This document shows positions 26,239 to 35,191 of a DNA stretch of 38,675 nt, piece after piece. Source of the stretch: JAZTZP01 sp045637525 (lineage in GTDB: Bacteria; Bacillota; Clostridia; UBA1381); contig JAZTZP010000138.1 in the NCBI GenBank assembly GCA_045637525.1, positions 1-38,675 of the forward strand, read 5' to 3'. The notes under the pieces are model-generated. The model was not told the DNA's origin. It searched no databases and saw only the letters and a program-made list of their open reading frames with translations. The translations under genes and the position numbers were made by a program. Every line of letters begins with the position of its first letter. Position 1 is the stretch's first letter.

Positions 26239-27330
26239 ATGAATTACAGCAAGAAAATAGTTCTTGATGACGGGCAGGAGTATTACGGATACGGCTTCGG
26301 TGCAGATGTTGAGCGTATATGCGAGATTGTATTTAATACTTCTATGGTTGGATACCAGGAAATAGTGTCAGACCCGTCATATACGTGTCAGATGGTTGTG
26401 ATGACTTATCCGCTGATAGGTAATTACGGTGTGGCTGATGATGATTACGAGTCAAAAGCTCCGTCAATAGGAGCCATAGTTGTGAGAGATTACAACGATA
26501 TGCCGAGTAATTTCCGATATACAAAAACTTTAGCCGAGGTTCTTGAGGAAAACGATATTCCGGGAATAACCGGAGTTGATACGAGAAAGCTTGCAAGAAC
26601 AATAAGAGATAACGGCAGCTGTATGGCTATTATAACAGATGCAGACACTCCCAAGGAAGAGGCTTTAAAGCGTCTCGGAGAGGCAAGTATGCCTTCAGAC
26701 CTTGTAGCGAAGGTGAGCTGTAAAAAACGCTGGTATTCAAGAACATCAAATCATAAATTTAATGTTGTTGCAATAGACTGCGGAATTAAGCTCAGCATAA
26801 TCCGTGAGCTTAACAGCAGAGGCTGCAATGTGACTGTTGTACCTTATAACACAACGGCTGAGGAAATTGAGTTCATGAAGCCTGATGGTGTTTTTGTATC
26901 AAACGGTCCGGGAAATCCTGTGGATGTAAATGCAGTAACAGAGACTGTAAAACAACTCAAGGGTAAATATCCTTTGTTTGGAATAGGATTGGGACATCAG
27001 ATAATATGCCTTGCATACGGTGCGAAAACATATAAGCTTAAATTCGGTCATCACGGTGCAAATCATCCGGTGCGTAATTTCAATGAAAACAGAATAGAGA
27101 TAGCAACCCAAAATCACTGCTATGCTGTTGATGAGGATAGTCTTAAGAATACAAAGCTTGAAGTAACACATATAAATGTGCTTGACGGCACTGTCGAAGG
27201 TGTTGCATGTGCTGAAGAGATGGCTATTGCTTCACAGTATTATCCGGCAAATATTCCGGGACCGGTGCCGGGTAAATGCTTGTATGATGATTTTGTAGAA
27301 CTAATGAAGGGAGCAAAGGAAAATGCCTAA
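26239..27330 (+). CDS. carA: Carbamoyl-phosphate synthase small subunit lacking the glutaminase triad
   Basis: The ATG at 26239 is chosen: AGGAGGA (26224-26230) precedes it and the canonical CarA N-terminus follows. The frame remains open back to 26080 but that part encodes the leader in another frame. The 363-aa product has the CPSase_sm N-domain and a class I glutamine-amidotransferase domain. In active CarA the nucleophile lies in GICLGHQ; here it is GIGLGHQ, with Gly250 in place of Cys. The partner His and Glu of QYHPEASPGP are Tyr335 and Ala337 (QYYPANIPGP). NGPGNP and the rest of the fold are preserved, so this is not decay by frameshift. It should still assemble with CarB but not hydrolyse glutamine. 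CarB starts 8 bases before its stop. Confidence 0.92.
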   Translation: MNYSKKIVLDDGQEYYGYGFGADVERICEIVFNTSMVGYQEIVSDPSYTCQMVVMTYPLIGNYGVADDDYESKAPSIGAIVVRDYNDMPSNFRYTKTLAEVLEENDIPGITGVDTRKLARTIRDNGSCMAIITDADTPKEEALKRLGEASMPSDLVAKVSCKKRWYSRTSNHKFNVVAIDCGIKLSIIRELNSRGCNVTVVPYNTTAEEIEFMKPDGVFVSNGPGNPVDVNAVTETVKQLKGKYPLFGIGLGHQIICLAYGAKTYKLKFGHHGANHPVRNFNENRIEIATQNHCYAVDEDSLKNTKLEVTHINVLDGTVEGVACAEEMAIASQYYPANIPGPVPGKCLYDDFVELMKGAKENA

Positions 27331-30300
27331 AAGAAAAGATATTAAAAAGGTACTTGTAATAGGATCGGGACCTATTGTTATAGGACAGGCAGCGGAGTTT
27401 GACTACGCAGGTACACAGGCTTGTCTTGCGCTTAAGGAGGAAGGCTATGAGGTAGTTCTTGTAAACTCCAATCCGGCAACGATAATGACAGATACTACAA
27501 TTGCCGACAAGGTATATATGGAGCCGTTAAATCTTGAATATATTGCAAAGATCATAAGATATGAAAGACCGGACGCAATAGTACCGGGTATCGGCGGACA
27601 AACAGGACTTAACCTTGCAATGCAGCTTGCTAAAAAAGGTGTTCTGGCAGAGTGTCAGGTAGAGCTTTTAGGTACTAGAACTGAGAGTATAGAATGTGCA
27701 GAGGACAGAGAGCTGTTTAAAAAGCTTTGTGAAGACCTTGGCGAGCCGGTTTTAACATCTTTAATCGTTCATTCGATTGAAGAGGGTGTGAAAGCGGCAG
27801 AAGAAATCGGATATCCTGTTGTGCTTCGCCCGGCGTTCACTTTAGGTGGAACAGGCGGCGGGTTTGCTGATAATGAAGAGGAGCTTCGTGAAATTCTTAA
27901 AAATGCTATTAAGCTTTCACCTGTCGGACAGGTTCTTGTTGAAAAGAGTATAAAGGGTTATAAGGAGATAGAGTTTGAGGTAATGCGTGACAGCAACGAT
28001 ACTGCAATTACTATATGCAGTATGGAAAACCTTGATCCTGTCGGAATACACACCGGTGACTCCATAGTTGTAGCACCGAGCCAGTCTCTTGCGACAAGAG
28101 AGTATAATATGTTAAAGGACAGTGCTCTTAAGATTATACGTGCACTTAAGATTGAAGGCGGATGTAATGTTCAGTTTGCACTTGATCCGCAGTCGTTTGA
28201 GTATTTTGTTATAGAAGTAAATCCGAGAGTATCACGTTCATCTGCGCTTGCATCAAAAGCAAGCGGATATCCGATTGCGAGAGTTACGGCCAAGATTGCT
28301 GTTGGTATGACTCTGGACGAGATTATGCTTGCAAATACTCCGGCATCTTTTGAGCCTACAATTGACTATGTTGTAACAAAAATGCCGCGTTTCCCGTTTG
28401 ATAAGTTTGCTACCGCATCCAATAAGCTTTCAACACAGATGAAGGCGACCGGTGAGGTTATGGCAATAGGCAGAACGATGGAGGAAAGCTTATTAAAAGC
28501 TGTTCGTTCATTAGAAATCGGCGTTTGCCATTTGTATATGCCGAAGTTTGACCAGTCAAACATGAGTGTTGATGAGCTTTTGGCGTATATTGCTGAGGGA
28601 ACAGACGACAGAATATATGCAATAGCACAGCTTATGTATTTAGGAGTAGACCACTCTACAATATGCAATATAACACAGATTGATATGTTTTTCCTTGACA
28701 AGATAAAGAATATTGTTGATTTTGAGCGTGTGCTTGAGGCTCCGGATAACAAAAACAATATATCACTTCTTCGTGAAGCTAAGAAAATGGGCTTTGGCGA
28801 TAAATATATAGCACAGCTCTGGAAAACAACAGAGGATGAAGTCTTTAATTTAAGAAAAGAAAACAATATATTCCCGGTTTATAAGATGATGGACACCTGT
28901 GCAAGCGAATTTGAAAGCTACATTCCTTATCTTTACTCAACATATGAGGAGGAGAATGAATCAAAGATTTCCGACAAGGAAAAGATTGTAGTTTTAGGCT
29001 CAGGTCCGATTCGTATAGGACAGGGTGTAGAATTTGACTATTCAACAGTTCATGCTGTTAAGACCATAAAAGAGTATGGAATAGAATCAATTATTATAAA
29101 CAACAACCCTGAAACTGTTTCAACTGACTATACAACAAGCGATAAGCTTTATTTTGAACCGCTTACAACCGAGGATGTAATGAACATTATCGAGCTTGAA
29201 AAACCGTTAGGTGTTATTGCTTCTCTCGGTGGACAGACTGCCATAAACTTAGCTGAGCCTTTAATGAAACGAGGCGTAAAGATTATAGGTACAGACTGTG
29301 AGGCAATAGAGCGTGCTGAGAACAGAGATTCTTTCGAGAAGATAATGAATGAGCTTGGAATACCTCAGCCTAAGGGAAGAGCTGTTACGAAGATAGATGA
29401 CGGAATAGAGGCGGCGAAGGAAATCGGTTATCCTGTGCTTGTAAGACCGAGCTATGTATTGGGCGGACGTGCAATGCAGATTGTTGCAAATGAAGAAGAG
29501 CTGAGACGCTATTTAAAGACTGCCGTTGAGATTGACGAGGACAAACCTGTGCTTGTTGATAAGTATATTGTAGGTAAAGAGCTTGAGGTTGACGCTGTAT
29601 GTGACGGAACAGACGTATTTGTTCCCGGTATTATGGAGCACGTTGAAAGAACGGGTATTCATTCAGGTGACAGTATAAGTGTTTATCCTACATTCAGTAT
29701 ATCTGATAAGGTAAAAGAAACAATACTTGATTATACAAAGCGTTTAGGTATTGGCATAGGTATTGTGGGACTTTATAATATTCAGTTCATAGTTGATAAG
29801 AACGATTTTGTTTATATCATAGAGGTTAATCCGCGTTCGTCAAGAACTGTGCCGTTCCTTTCAAAGTCAACAGGCTATCAGCTTGCGGATATTGCAACTC
29901 TTGCAATTTTAGGTAAGTCGTTAAAGGAACAGGGAATAACAGAGATTTATCCTGAGGAAAAAGACAGATGGTATGTAAAAGTACCGGCATTCTCGTATTC
30001 AAAGCTTAAAGGTCTTGACGCATATCTTTCACCGGAAATGAAGTCAACGGGCGAGGCTATCGGTTATGATGACAGACTTACACGTGCGTTATATAAGGCT
30101 CTCAAAGCATCTGACATGAACGTAGTGAATTATGGTACAATTCTTGTAACGATTGCCGATAAGGATAAGGAAGAAGCGCTTCCGCTCATAAAGAGATTTT
30201 ATGATCTTGGCTTTAATATTGAAGCGACAGAGGGAACGGCTAAATTCTTAAAGGAACATGGAATAAGGACAAGAGTGAGAGCGAAAATCAGCGAAGACAA

Positions 30301-30517
30301 TGACGAAATACTTGATTCTATGAGAAAAGGTTATGTAACTTATGTTATAAATACAAGAGATTTAAGCTCAAAGAGTCAGGAGTCGGCAGGTTATCAGTTA
30401 AGACGCTGTGCGGTTGAAAATAACGTGACAATGTTTACGGCTCTTGATACTGTTAAGGTTCTTTTAGATGTTTTAGAAGAGATTACAATCTGTATATCTA
30501 CAATAGATGCTGATTAA
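27323..30517 (+). CDS. carB: Carbamoyl-phosphate synthase large subunit
   Basis: A 1064-aa protein of standard length. Two ATP-grasp halves are seen: carboxyphosphate (LGSGPI-type start at residue ~11, VVLRPAFTLGGTGGG) and carbamate (VVLGSGPIRIGQGVEFDYS, VLVRPSYVLGGRAMQ). An oligomerisation domain lies between them and a C-terminal MGS-like allosteric domain (~930-1064) follows. Conserved EVNPR motifs occur in both halves. It makes carbamoyl phosphate from ammonia, bicarbonate and 2 ATP for pyrimidines and arginine. Since CarA here lacks its catalytic triad, CarB would have to use free ammonia, which the synthetase subunit can do in known systems. The ATG overlaps carA. Confidence 0.96.
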   Translation: MPKRKDIKKVLVIGSGPIVIGQAAEFDYAGTQACLALKEEGYEVVLVNSNPATIMTDTTIADKVYMEPLNLEYIAKIIRYERPDAIVPGIGGQTGLNLAMQLAKKGVLAECQVELLGTRTESIECAEDRELFKKLCEDLGEPVLTSLIVHSIEEGVKAAEEIGYPVVLRPAFTLGGTGGGFADNEEELREILKNAIKLSPVGQVLVEKSIKGYKEIEFEVMRDSNDTAITICSMENLDPVGIHTGDSIVVAPSQSLATREYNMLKDSALKIIRALKIEGGCNVQFALDPQSFEYFVIEVNPRVSRSSALASKASGYPIARVTAKIAVGMTLDEIMLANTPASFEPTIDYVVTKMPRFPFDKFATASNKLSTQMKATGEVMAIGRTMEESLLKAVRSLEIGVCHLYMPKFDQSNMSVDELLAYIAEGTDDRIYAIAQLMYLGVDHSTICNITQIDMFFLDKIKNIVDFERVLEAPDNKNNISLLREAKKMGFGDKYIAQLWKTTEDEVFNLRKENNIFPVYKMMDTCASEFESYIPYLYSTYEEENESKISDKEKIVVLGSGPIRIGQGVEFDYSTVHAVKTIKEYGIESIIINNNPETVSTDYTTSDKLYFEPLTTEDVMNIIELEKPLGVIASLGGQTAINLAEPLMKRGVKIIGTDCEAIERAENRDSFEKIMNELGIPQPKGRAVTKIDDGIEAAKEIGYPVLVRPSYVLGGRAMQIVANEEELRRYLKTAVEIDEDKPVLVDKYIVGKELEVDAVCDGTDVFVPGIMEHVERTGIHSGDSISVYPTFSISDKVKETILDYTKRLGIGIGIVGLYNIQFIVDKNDFVYIIEVNPRSSRTVPFLSKSTGYQLADIATLAILGKSLKEQGITEIYPEEKDRWYVKVPAFSYSKLKGLDAYLSPEMKSTGEAIGYDDRLTRALYKALKASDMNVVNYGTILVTIADKDKEEALPLIKRFYDLGFNIEATEGTAKFLKEHGIRTRVRAKISEDNDEILDSMRKGYVTYVINTRDLSSKSQESAGYQLRRCAVENNVTMFTALDTVKVLLDVLEEITICISTIDAD

Positions 30518-30520
30518 GAC

Positions 30521-30556
30521 AAAAAAACTGCTGCAAATTTTTGCAGCAGTTTTTTT
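30521..30556. terminator. Bidirectional terminator between carB and the YcdB/SLH gene
   Basis: AAAAAAACTGCTGCAA (30521-30536) pairs perfectly with 30541-30556 around a 4-nt loop. A-tract and T-tract on opposite sides let it end both carAB (+) and the convergent gene (-). Confidence 0.92.
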
Positions 30557-30576
30557 GTGGATAATTTGATATTTAT

Positions 30577-32628
30577 TTACTTTATAGTTTTAAGATAATT
30601 ATAAATCATGGCGGCGGCTTCGGCACGTGTTAGTGCGGTTTTCGGGTAGAAGTTTCCGTCGCTGCTTCCGTTTATGATTCCTGAGGCGTATAGTATGCAT
30701 ATATATCCTTCGTTTTCTGTTACATCACCAAACGGACAATTATAGATATTATCAAGCTTTGCATATTTTTCGGCACCCATACAGCGTATGAGGAGAACAG
30801 CGGCGGTGTCACGTGTTAAAGGCTCATCGGGTGCTGTTTCCGATTCGTTAATAATGCCCCTGTTTCTTGTAAGCGTATAAATAGTTTCAAAGTCGGTTTT
30901 AGCTCCGATTAATGGTTTGTATTGCGATGTGTATATTGAATTTAAAAGTGTTATAAATTCCTTTTGCTTTATCTGTTGATCCGGTAAAAATTTGTTTTCT
31001 GTAAAGCCGATTCCGAATCGTGAAAGTGCTTTAACTGTTTCTTCTGCCCAATGGCCTGATATATCGGTATAATCTCCGACTTTTTCTTCTGTGAGCTCTT
31101 CACCGGCATAATTAAGCTGTTTTCCGGTGAATGCATCTAAGCATATGGAGGTGTCTTCAAGCATATATGCCGGTATAAAGTTGTTTTCACCGGTATTTAT
31201 GTAATATACAGAATATGGTGTGTGTTCAAAGAGCTTTTTCAGTGCCTCTTCATCGGAAAGGGCGTTATCGGTCGTTGGGAAGTCTATATCGGTGTATTCT
31301 ATGTTGTAGCCTGATATATTACCTTCATTATCTGTTGATATTGATATAACATCACCTTCGACTTCGATATCATTTACATATCTTTTGAATACAAAGTTGT
31401 TTTTATATGTCCCGGAATCCGTTTGTTTGTATTCTTTGAATAACTCGCCTGATAAAAGCTGTGCTGCTTCTGTTGCAACAGCTTTTCCGGTGTCGGACCC
31501 GGTGCCTGAATTATCATATGTATCTTTATAGTGCGAAAAACTTTTAATAAATCCATCCGCTCTGTCTATTGTAACATGAAGGTTTTCATATTTTTCTGTT
31601 GAATCGGAAGTGAAATTAAAAGTTCCGTAGTATTTACCCGAAAATTGGTCTGCAAAAGTTCTGAATCCACTGCATGTAAGCTTGTCTGCACTTGAAAGGA
31701 ACGGATATGATTTTATAATATCCATTAATTCTTCTTTTGTTTTAAGATTGGACAGATTTTCTATTTCGGTAAGCTCTGCCTCCGATAAAGAACCGCCGGC
31801 ACTTGTAGCTGATGTTGTCATATCAGCAGATTCTTCTTTTAAATTTGATGTGTAGAGACCGTAATTATCATCAGTTCTCAGCTCTGATACATCGCCTGTT
31901 GAGGCGTTTATGTATTTACCATATTTATCGGTTACCTCGTAGATTGTGTAAGGTGTCTGAGATTTTTTCTGATAGTCTTCCTTTATGCGATATTTTAGGT
32001 TTAAGCCAAGCTTTTCACCAAAGGCTTTTTTTGCAGTATCGGGTGATATCAGGTTGTCTGCTGATGAAAATTCTGCATCTGCTGTATAGTGAATATTATA
32101 ACTTAAAATTTTACTTCCGTCGAGGCTTATCTGAACGCTTCCCACATCATTTAGTACAGGTATGTTATTTTCATATCTTAAAAGTGTGAAATTGAAAGAA
32201 TCCTTGTATAAGAGTTCTGTGTCGGATGCTTTTTTTATAACATACTTTTCAGCAATATCCGGGTTTAAGGCTTTGCAAAGCTCGCGCGCCCGGGGGAGCA
32301 TTTCATCCGCAGTCGGCATATCAAATGGGGCAATGTCTGATTCATACATCCCTTTGCTGTATTGATAAAGTGATACGATTACATTGTTTTCATCAACGGT
32401 AATATACATATGCTTATAGTCATTATCAAGATTTGAGTTCCATTCAAAGCTGTAAAATACATTGCCGTTTGAATCTTCTGTGTAAGCGTTAAAATTTTCA
32501 TAGCTTTCTGTATCTGGTATTCTGCTCTTGATTGATGTTAAAACCTTTTCTGTGACATCAGTTTTTGCAAACACAATGCCGGATGACAAAAGTGCTGTAC
32601 AAATGATAATAGAAAGTATTTTTTTCAT
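30577..32628 (-). CDS. YcdB/YcdC-repeat surface protein with SLH domains
   Basis: A 683-aa secreted protein. AGGG precedes the start on the minus strand and residues 1-21 form a signal peptide (IIICTALLSSGIVFA). Two YcdB/YcdC-type repeats are seen, about 25-245 and 285-490. Each has strand patterns such as YSFEWNSNLDNDYKHMYITV and FNFTSDSTEKYENLHVTID, an internal PepSY-like part and an ISLDG/ISTDN turn. Three SLH modules close the protein (~505-556, ~560-615, ~625-683; DYTDISGHWAEETVKAL, FYPKTALTRAEAAAM). Such proteins are wall-anchored and their biochemical role is not known. Convergent with carB, sharing its terminator. Confidence 0.85.
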   Translation of the reverse strand: MKKILSIIICTALLSSGIVFAKTDVTEKVLTSIKSRIPDTESYENFNAYTEDSNGNVFYSFEWNSNLDNDYKHMYITVDENNVIVSLYQYSKGMYESDIAPFDMPTADEMLPRARELCKALNPDIAEKYVIKKASDTELLYKDSFNFTLLRYENNIPVLNDVGSVQISLDGSKILSYNIHYTADAEFSSADNLISPDTAKKAFGEKLGLNLKYRIKEDYQKKSQTPYTIYEVTDKYGKYINASTGDVSELRTDDNYGLYTSNLKEESADMTTSATSAGGSLSEAELTEIENLSNLKTKEELMDIIKSYPFLSSADKLTCSGFRTFADQFSGKYYGTFNFTSDSTEKYENLHVTIDRADGFIKSFSHYKDTYDNSGTGSDTGKAVATEAAQLLSGELFKEYKQTDSGTYKNNFVFKRYVNDIEVEGDVISISTDNEGNISGYNIEYTDIDFPTTDNALSDEEALKKLFEHTPYSVYYINTGENNFIPAYMLEDTSICLDAFTGKQLNYAGEELTEEKVGDYTDISGHWAEETVKALSRFGIGFTENKFLPDQQIKQKEFITLLNSIYTSQYKPLIGAKTDFETIYTLTRNRGIINESETAPDEPLTRDTAAVLLIRCMGAEKYAKLDNIYNCPFGDVTENEGYICILYASGIINGSSDGNFYPKTALTRAEAAAMIYNYLKTIK

Positions 32629-32740
32629 TGATAATCCCTCCGATTGTGATAAATTTTTGTTTTCTATTTATAATACAGATAAGAAGGCAAAAAGGTTGCA
32701 AAAAAATTCCAAAAATTTTTGAAAAAATTTAAAAAAAGAC

Positions 32741-32769
32741 TTGACAAATGGGAAAAAAGAGTGTATAAT
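32741..32769 (+). promoter_or_regulatory. Sigma-A promoter of the ylxM-ffh operon
   Basis: TTGACA (32741-32746), 17 bp, TATAAT (32764-32769), a full consensus match. The predicted start is about 32776, where a hairpin begins. Confidence 0.88.
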
Positions 32770-32775
32770 ACCATC

Positions 32776-32797
32776 TGTAAAGTGATTTTACTTTACA
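32776..32797 (+). promoter_or_regulatory. 5'-terminal hairpin of the ylxM-ffh transcript
   Basis: TGTAAAGT (32776-32783) pairs with ACTTTACA (32790-32797), loop GATTTT. It coincides with the predicted transcript start, so the mRNA would begin with a stem. This could protect against 5'-exonuclease (RNase J), or the DNA palindrome could be an operator. Confidence 0.55.
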
Positions 32798-32819
32798 CCA
32801 TGACGAGAGGGTGAGTATT

Positions 32820-33158
32820 ATGAGTAAGAATTTACGAATAGGTATGCTGATGGATTTTTACGGTCAGCTGCTCACGAAAAAGCAGGCTGAAGCGTTGGAA
32901 TTATACTATAATCAGGACTTATCCTTATTGGAGATTGCAGAGGGTATGGAAATCAGCCGTCAGGGCGTGCGTGATTTTATTAAGCGTGGCGAAAGTCAGC
33001 TTATTGAATATGAAAATGCACTCGGTCTTGCTGAACGGTTTTCGGATGCAAGAGAGAAAATAAGCGAAATTAAAAAGCTTGCATCGGCTTTAAATAATGA
33101 CATTGAACTAAAAGACAGAATAATAAATCTGTCGGATGAAATATTAAACGATTTTTAA
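32820..33158 (+). CDS. ylxM: YlxM-family HTH protein, SRP-linked
   Basis: The ATG at 32820 is preferred over GTG 32811, which abuts GAGAGG. The 112-aa protein has a sigma-70 region 4-like helix-turn-helix (LTKKQAEALELYY, then LSLLEIAEGMEISRQGVRDF) and an acidic helical tail. YlxM is regularly encoded just before ffh and is thought to modulate SRP. It lies 12 bp upstream of ffh. Confidence 0.88.
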   Translation: MSKNLRIGMLMDFYGQLLTKKQAEALELYYNQDLSLLEIAEGMEISRQGVRDFIKRGESQLIEYENALGLAERFSDAREKISEIKKLASALNNDIELKDRIINLSDEILNDF

Positions 33159-33170
33159 GGAGGGGTGAAA

Positions 33171-34508
33171 GTGGCATTTGACAGCTTAGGCGAAAAGCTT
33201 CAGGGCGTGTTTAAAAAGCTGAGAGGAAAAGGAAAGCTTTCAGAAAAAGATATTAAAGACGCAATGCGTGAGGTAAAGCTTGCACTTTTAGAAGCAGACG
33301 TAAATTTTAAGGTAGTAAAAGAATTTGTCAATTCCGTTTCTGAAAAGGCGGTAGGGCAAGAGGTGCTTGAGTCACTTACTCCGGGACAACAGATAGTTAA
33401 GATAGTAAATGATGAATTGACCGCATTAATGGGCGGCGAATGTACAAGACTTGAATTTGATTCGAAGCCACCTACGGTATTTATGATGTGCGGTTTGCAG
33501 GGTGCCGGTAAAACAACAGCAACCGGTAAGCTTGCGAAGTATCTTATAAAAAACGGTAAAAGACCGCTGTTGGTTGCAGCTGACGTTTACAGACCGGCTG
33601 CTGTAAAGCAATTGCAGGTTTTAGGTGAGCAGGTAAAAGCCGCTGTGTTCAGTTTAGGAACTGATGTGAGCCCGGTAGAAATAGCACGGCAGGCGGTAGA
33701 ACACGCAAAGGTTCACGGGAACGATCCGGTGATAATAGATACTGCCGGTCGACTTCATATAGACGATGTCTTAATGGACGAGCTTAAAAATATCAAGGCT
33801 GTGGTTAATCCGAGAGAAATACTTCTTGTTGTGGATGCAATGACAGGTCAGGACGCTGTAAATGTTGCAAAATCATTCAATGACGAGCTTGATATTACAG
33901 GTGTTGTACTATCAAAGCTCGACGGTGACACAAGAGGCGGTGCGGCGTTGTCTGTTAAACAGGTAACGGGAAAGCCGATAAAGCTTGCATCTGTGGGCGA
34001 GAAGTTAGGCGATTTAGAGCCTTTCTATCCGGACAGAATGGCATCAAGAATTTTAGGTATGGGCGATGTGCTTACTCTTATTGATAAGGCACAGGAAGCA
34101 ATAGATGAAAAGAAAGCCAGAGAACTTGAAGAAAAGATAAAGAGCCGTACATTCGACTTAGACGACTTTTTGGAGCAGTTTAAACAGATTAAAAAGCTTG
34201 GTTCATTTTCTCAGATACTCGGTATGCTTCCCGGTATAGACAAAAAGATGATTGAACAGGTTGATACCGAAGAAAACGAAAAGAGAATGAAGCACATAGA
34301 GGCTATAATTCAGTCGATGACAAAAGAAGAAAGACAAAAGCCGTCAATCATCGGAGCAAACAGAAAAATCAGAATTGCAAAGGGAAGCGGTACGAGAGTA
34401 CAGGATGTAAATCAGCTTTTAAAGCAGTTTGAACAGATGCAGAAGATGATGAAACAGCTTACAGGCCCACAGCAGGCGCGAATGATGAAGCGCATGAAGA
34501 AGAGATAG
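33171..34508 (+). CDS. ffh: Signal recognition particle GTPase
   Basis: GTG 33171 is chosen because AAGGAGG lies 7 nt upstream and the product begins with the canonical MAFDSLGEKLQGVFKKLRG; GTG 33165 is too close. The 445-aa protein has an N domain, a G domain with GLQGAGKTT (G1), DVYRPAA, DTAGRLH (G3) and LDGDTRGGAAL, and a Met-rich M domain (~295-445) with GMLPG and QMQKMMKQLTG that binds signal sequences and SRP RNA. It directs membrane and secreted proteins, including the SLH proteins of this window, to the membrane. Confidence 0.96.
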   Translation: MAFDSLGEKLQGVFKKLRGKGKLSEKDIKDAMREVKLALLEADVNFKVVKEFVNSVSEKAVGQEVLESLTPGQQIVKIVNDELTALMGGECTRLEFDSKPPTVFMMCGLQGAGKTTATGKLAKYLIKNGKRPLLVAADVYRPAAVKQLQVLGEQVKAAVFSLGTDVSPVEIARQAVEHAKVHGNDPVIIDTAGRLHIDDVLMDELKNIKAVVNPREILLVVDAMTGQDAVNVAKSFNDELDITGVVLSKLDGDTRGGAALSVKQVTGKPIKLASVGEKLGDLEPFYPDRMASRILGMGDVLTLIDKAQEAIDEKKARELEEKIKSRTFDLDDFLEQFKQIKKLGSFSQILGMLPGIDKKMIEQVDTEENEKRMKHIEAIIQSMTKEERQKPSIIGANRKIRIAKGSGTRVQDVNQLLKQFEQMQKMMKQLTGPQQARMMKRMKKR

Positions 34509-34522
34509 GGGCGAAACGTAGT

Positions 34523-34555
34523 TATAATATCCAAGGACTTTTAAGGATTATTATA
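34523..34555. repeat. Inverted repeat between ffh and rpsP
   Basis: TATAATATCC (34523-34532) pairs with GGATTATTATA (34545-34555) with one bulged T and a 12-nt loop. There is no T-tract, so it is not a terminator. It may be a processing or stability element that separates ffh from rpsP levels. Confidence 0.45.
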
Positions 34556-34586
34556 TATAAACACTATTCAAAGGAGGTGAAAAGTA

Positions 34587-34829
34587 ATGGCAGTAAAAAT
34601 CAGATTAAGAAGAATGGGTGCAAAGAAAGCTCCTTTCTACAGAGTAGTAGTTGCTGATTCAAGATACCCGAGAGACGGTAGATTTATCGAAGAAATCGGT
34701 ACATTCGATCCTATGACAGAGCCGGCTACAGTTAAGATTGATGCTGAGAAGGCAAAGAAGTGGATAGGCAATGGCGCACAGCCGACAGATACAGTTAAGG
34801 CTCTTCTTAAGAAAGAGAATATTCTTTAA
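34587..34829 (+). CDS. rpsP: 30S ribosomal protein S16
   Basis: An 80-aa protein with the canonical S16 start VKIRLRRMGAKKAPFYRVVV, then DGRFIEEIGTFDP and the conserved Lys-rich middle. AAAGGAGGTG precedes the ATG. The place between ffh and khpA is the standard Firmicute order. Confidence 0.97.
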   Translation: MAVKIRLRRMGAKKAPFYRVVVADSRYPRDGRFIEEIGTFDPMTEPATVKIDAEKAKKWIGNGAQPTDTVKALLKKENIL

Positions 34830-34854
34830 TTGTAGATAAACGGAGGATTATTCA

Positions 34855-35082
34855 ATGAAAGAGGTTTTAGAAATAATTGCCAAGGCTCTTGTTGATCATC
34901 CTGAACAGGTAGTAGTCAATGAGGTTGAAGGCGAACAGTCTGTAATTCTTGAATTAAAGGTTGCAGATGATGACATGGGTAAGGTAATCGGTAAGCAGGG
35001 CAGAATAGCGAAAGCTTTAAGAACTGTTGTAAAAGCAGCTGCAAGCCGTGAGAATAAGCATGTCGTTGTTGAAATTCTATAG
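34855..35082 (+). CDS. khpA: KH-domain RNA-binding protein KhpA
   Basis: A 75-aa single KH domain with the GxxG loop in MGKVIGKQGRIAKALR. KhpA (YlqC) pairs with KhpB and affects cell-wall and division genes at the RNA level. CGGAGGATT precedes the ATG. A terminator follows, so it ends the first transcription unit of this cluster. Confidence 0.93.
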   Translation: MKEVLEIIAKALVDHPEQVVVNEVEGEQSVILELKVADDDMGKVIGKQGRIAKALRTVVKAAASRENKHVVVEIL

Positions 35083-35095
35083 TTTGTTGAAATTG

Positions 35096-35123
35096 AAAAA
35101 AATCCGCTATGCGGATTTTTTTT
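35096..35123 (+). terminator. Intrinsic terminator after khpA
   Basis: AATCCGC (35101-35107) pairs with GCGGATT (35111-35117) around a TAT loop (35108-35110), with flanking A- and T-tracts extending the stem. It splits the usual ylxM-trmD operon between khpA and rimM. Confidence 0.85.
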
Positions 35124-35129
35124 AAACCC

Positions 35130-35169
35130 GATAGTCAATTGTAATTCAGAATAATTACAATTGACTATC
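35130..35169. repeat. 40-bp perfect palindrome (17-bp arms, 6-nt loop)
   Basis: GATAGTCAATTGTAATT (35130-35146) is exactly complementary to 35153-35169, loop CAGAAT. It lies just after a canonical terminator and 22 bp before rimM, where a second terminator is not needed. Architecture and parts of the arms match the palindrome at 1021-1060. Confidence 0.8.
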
Positions 35170-35191
35170 AGATGCAAAAGGAGAAAAGATT

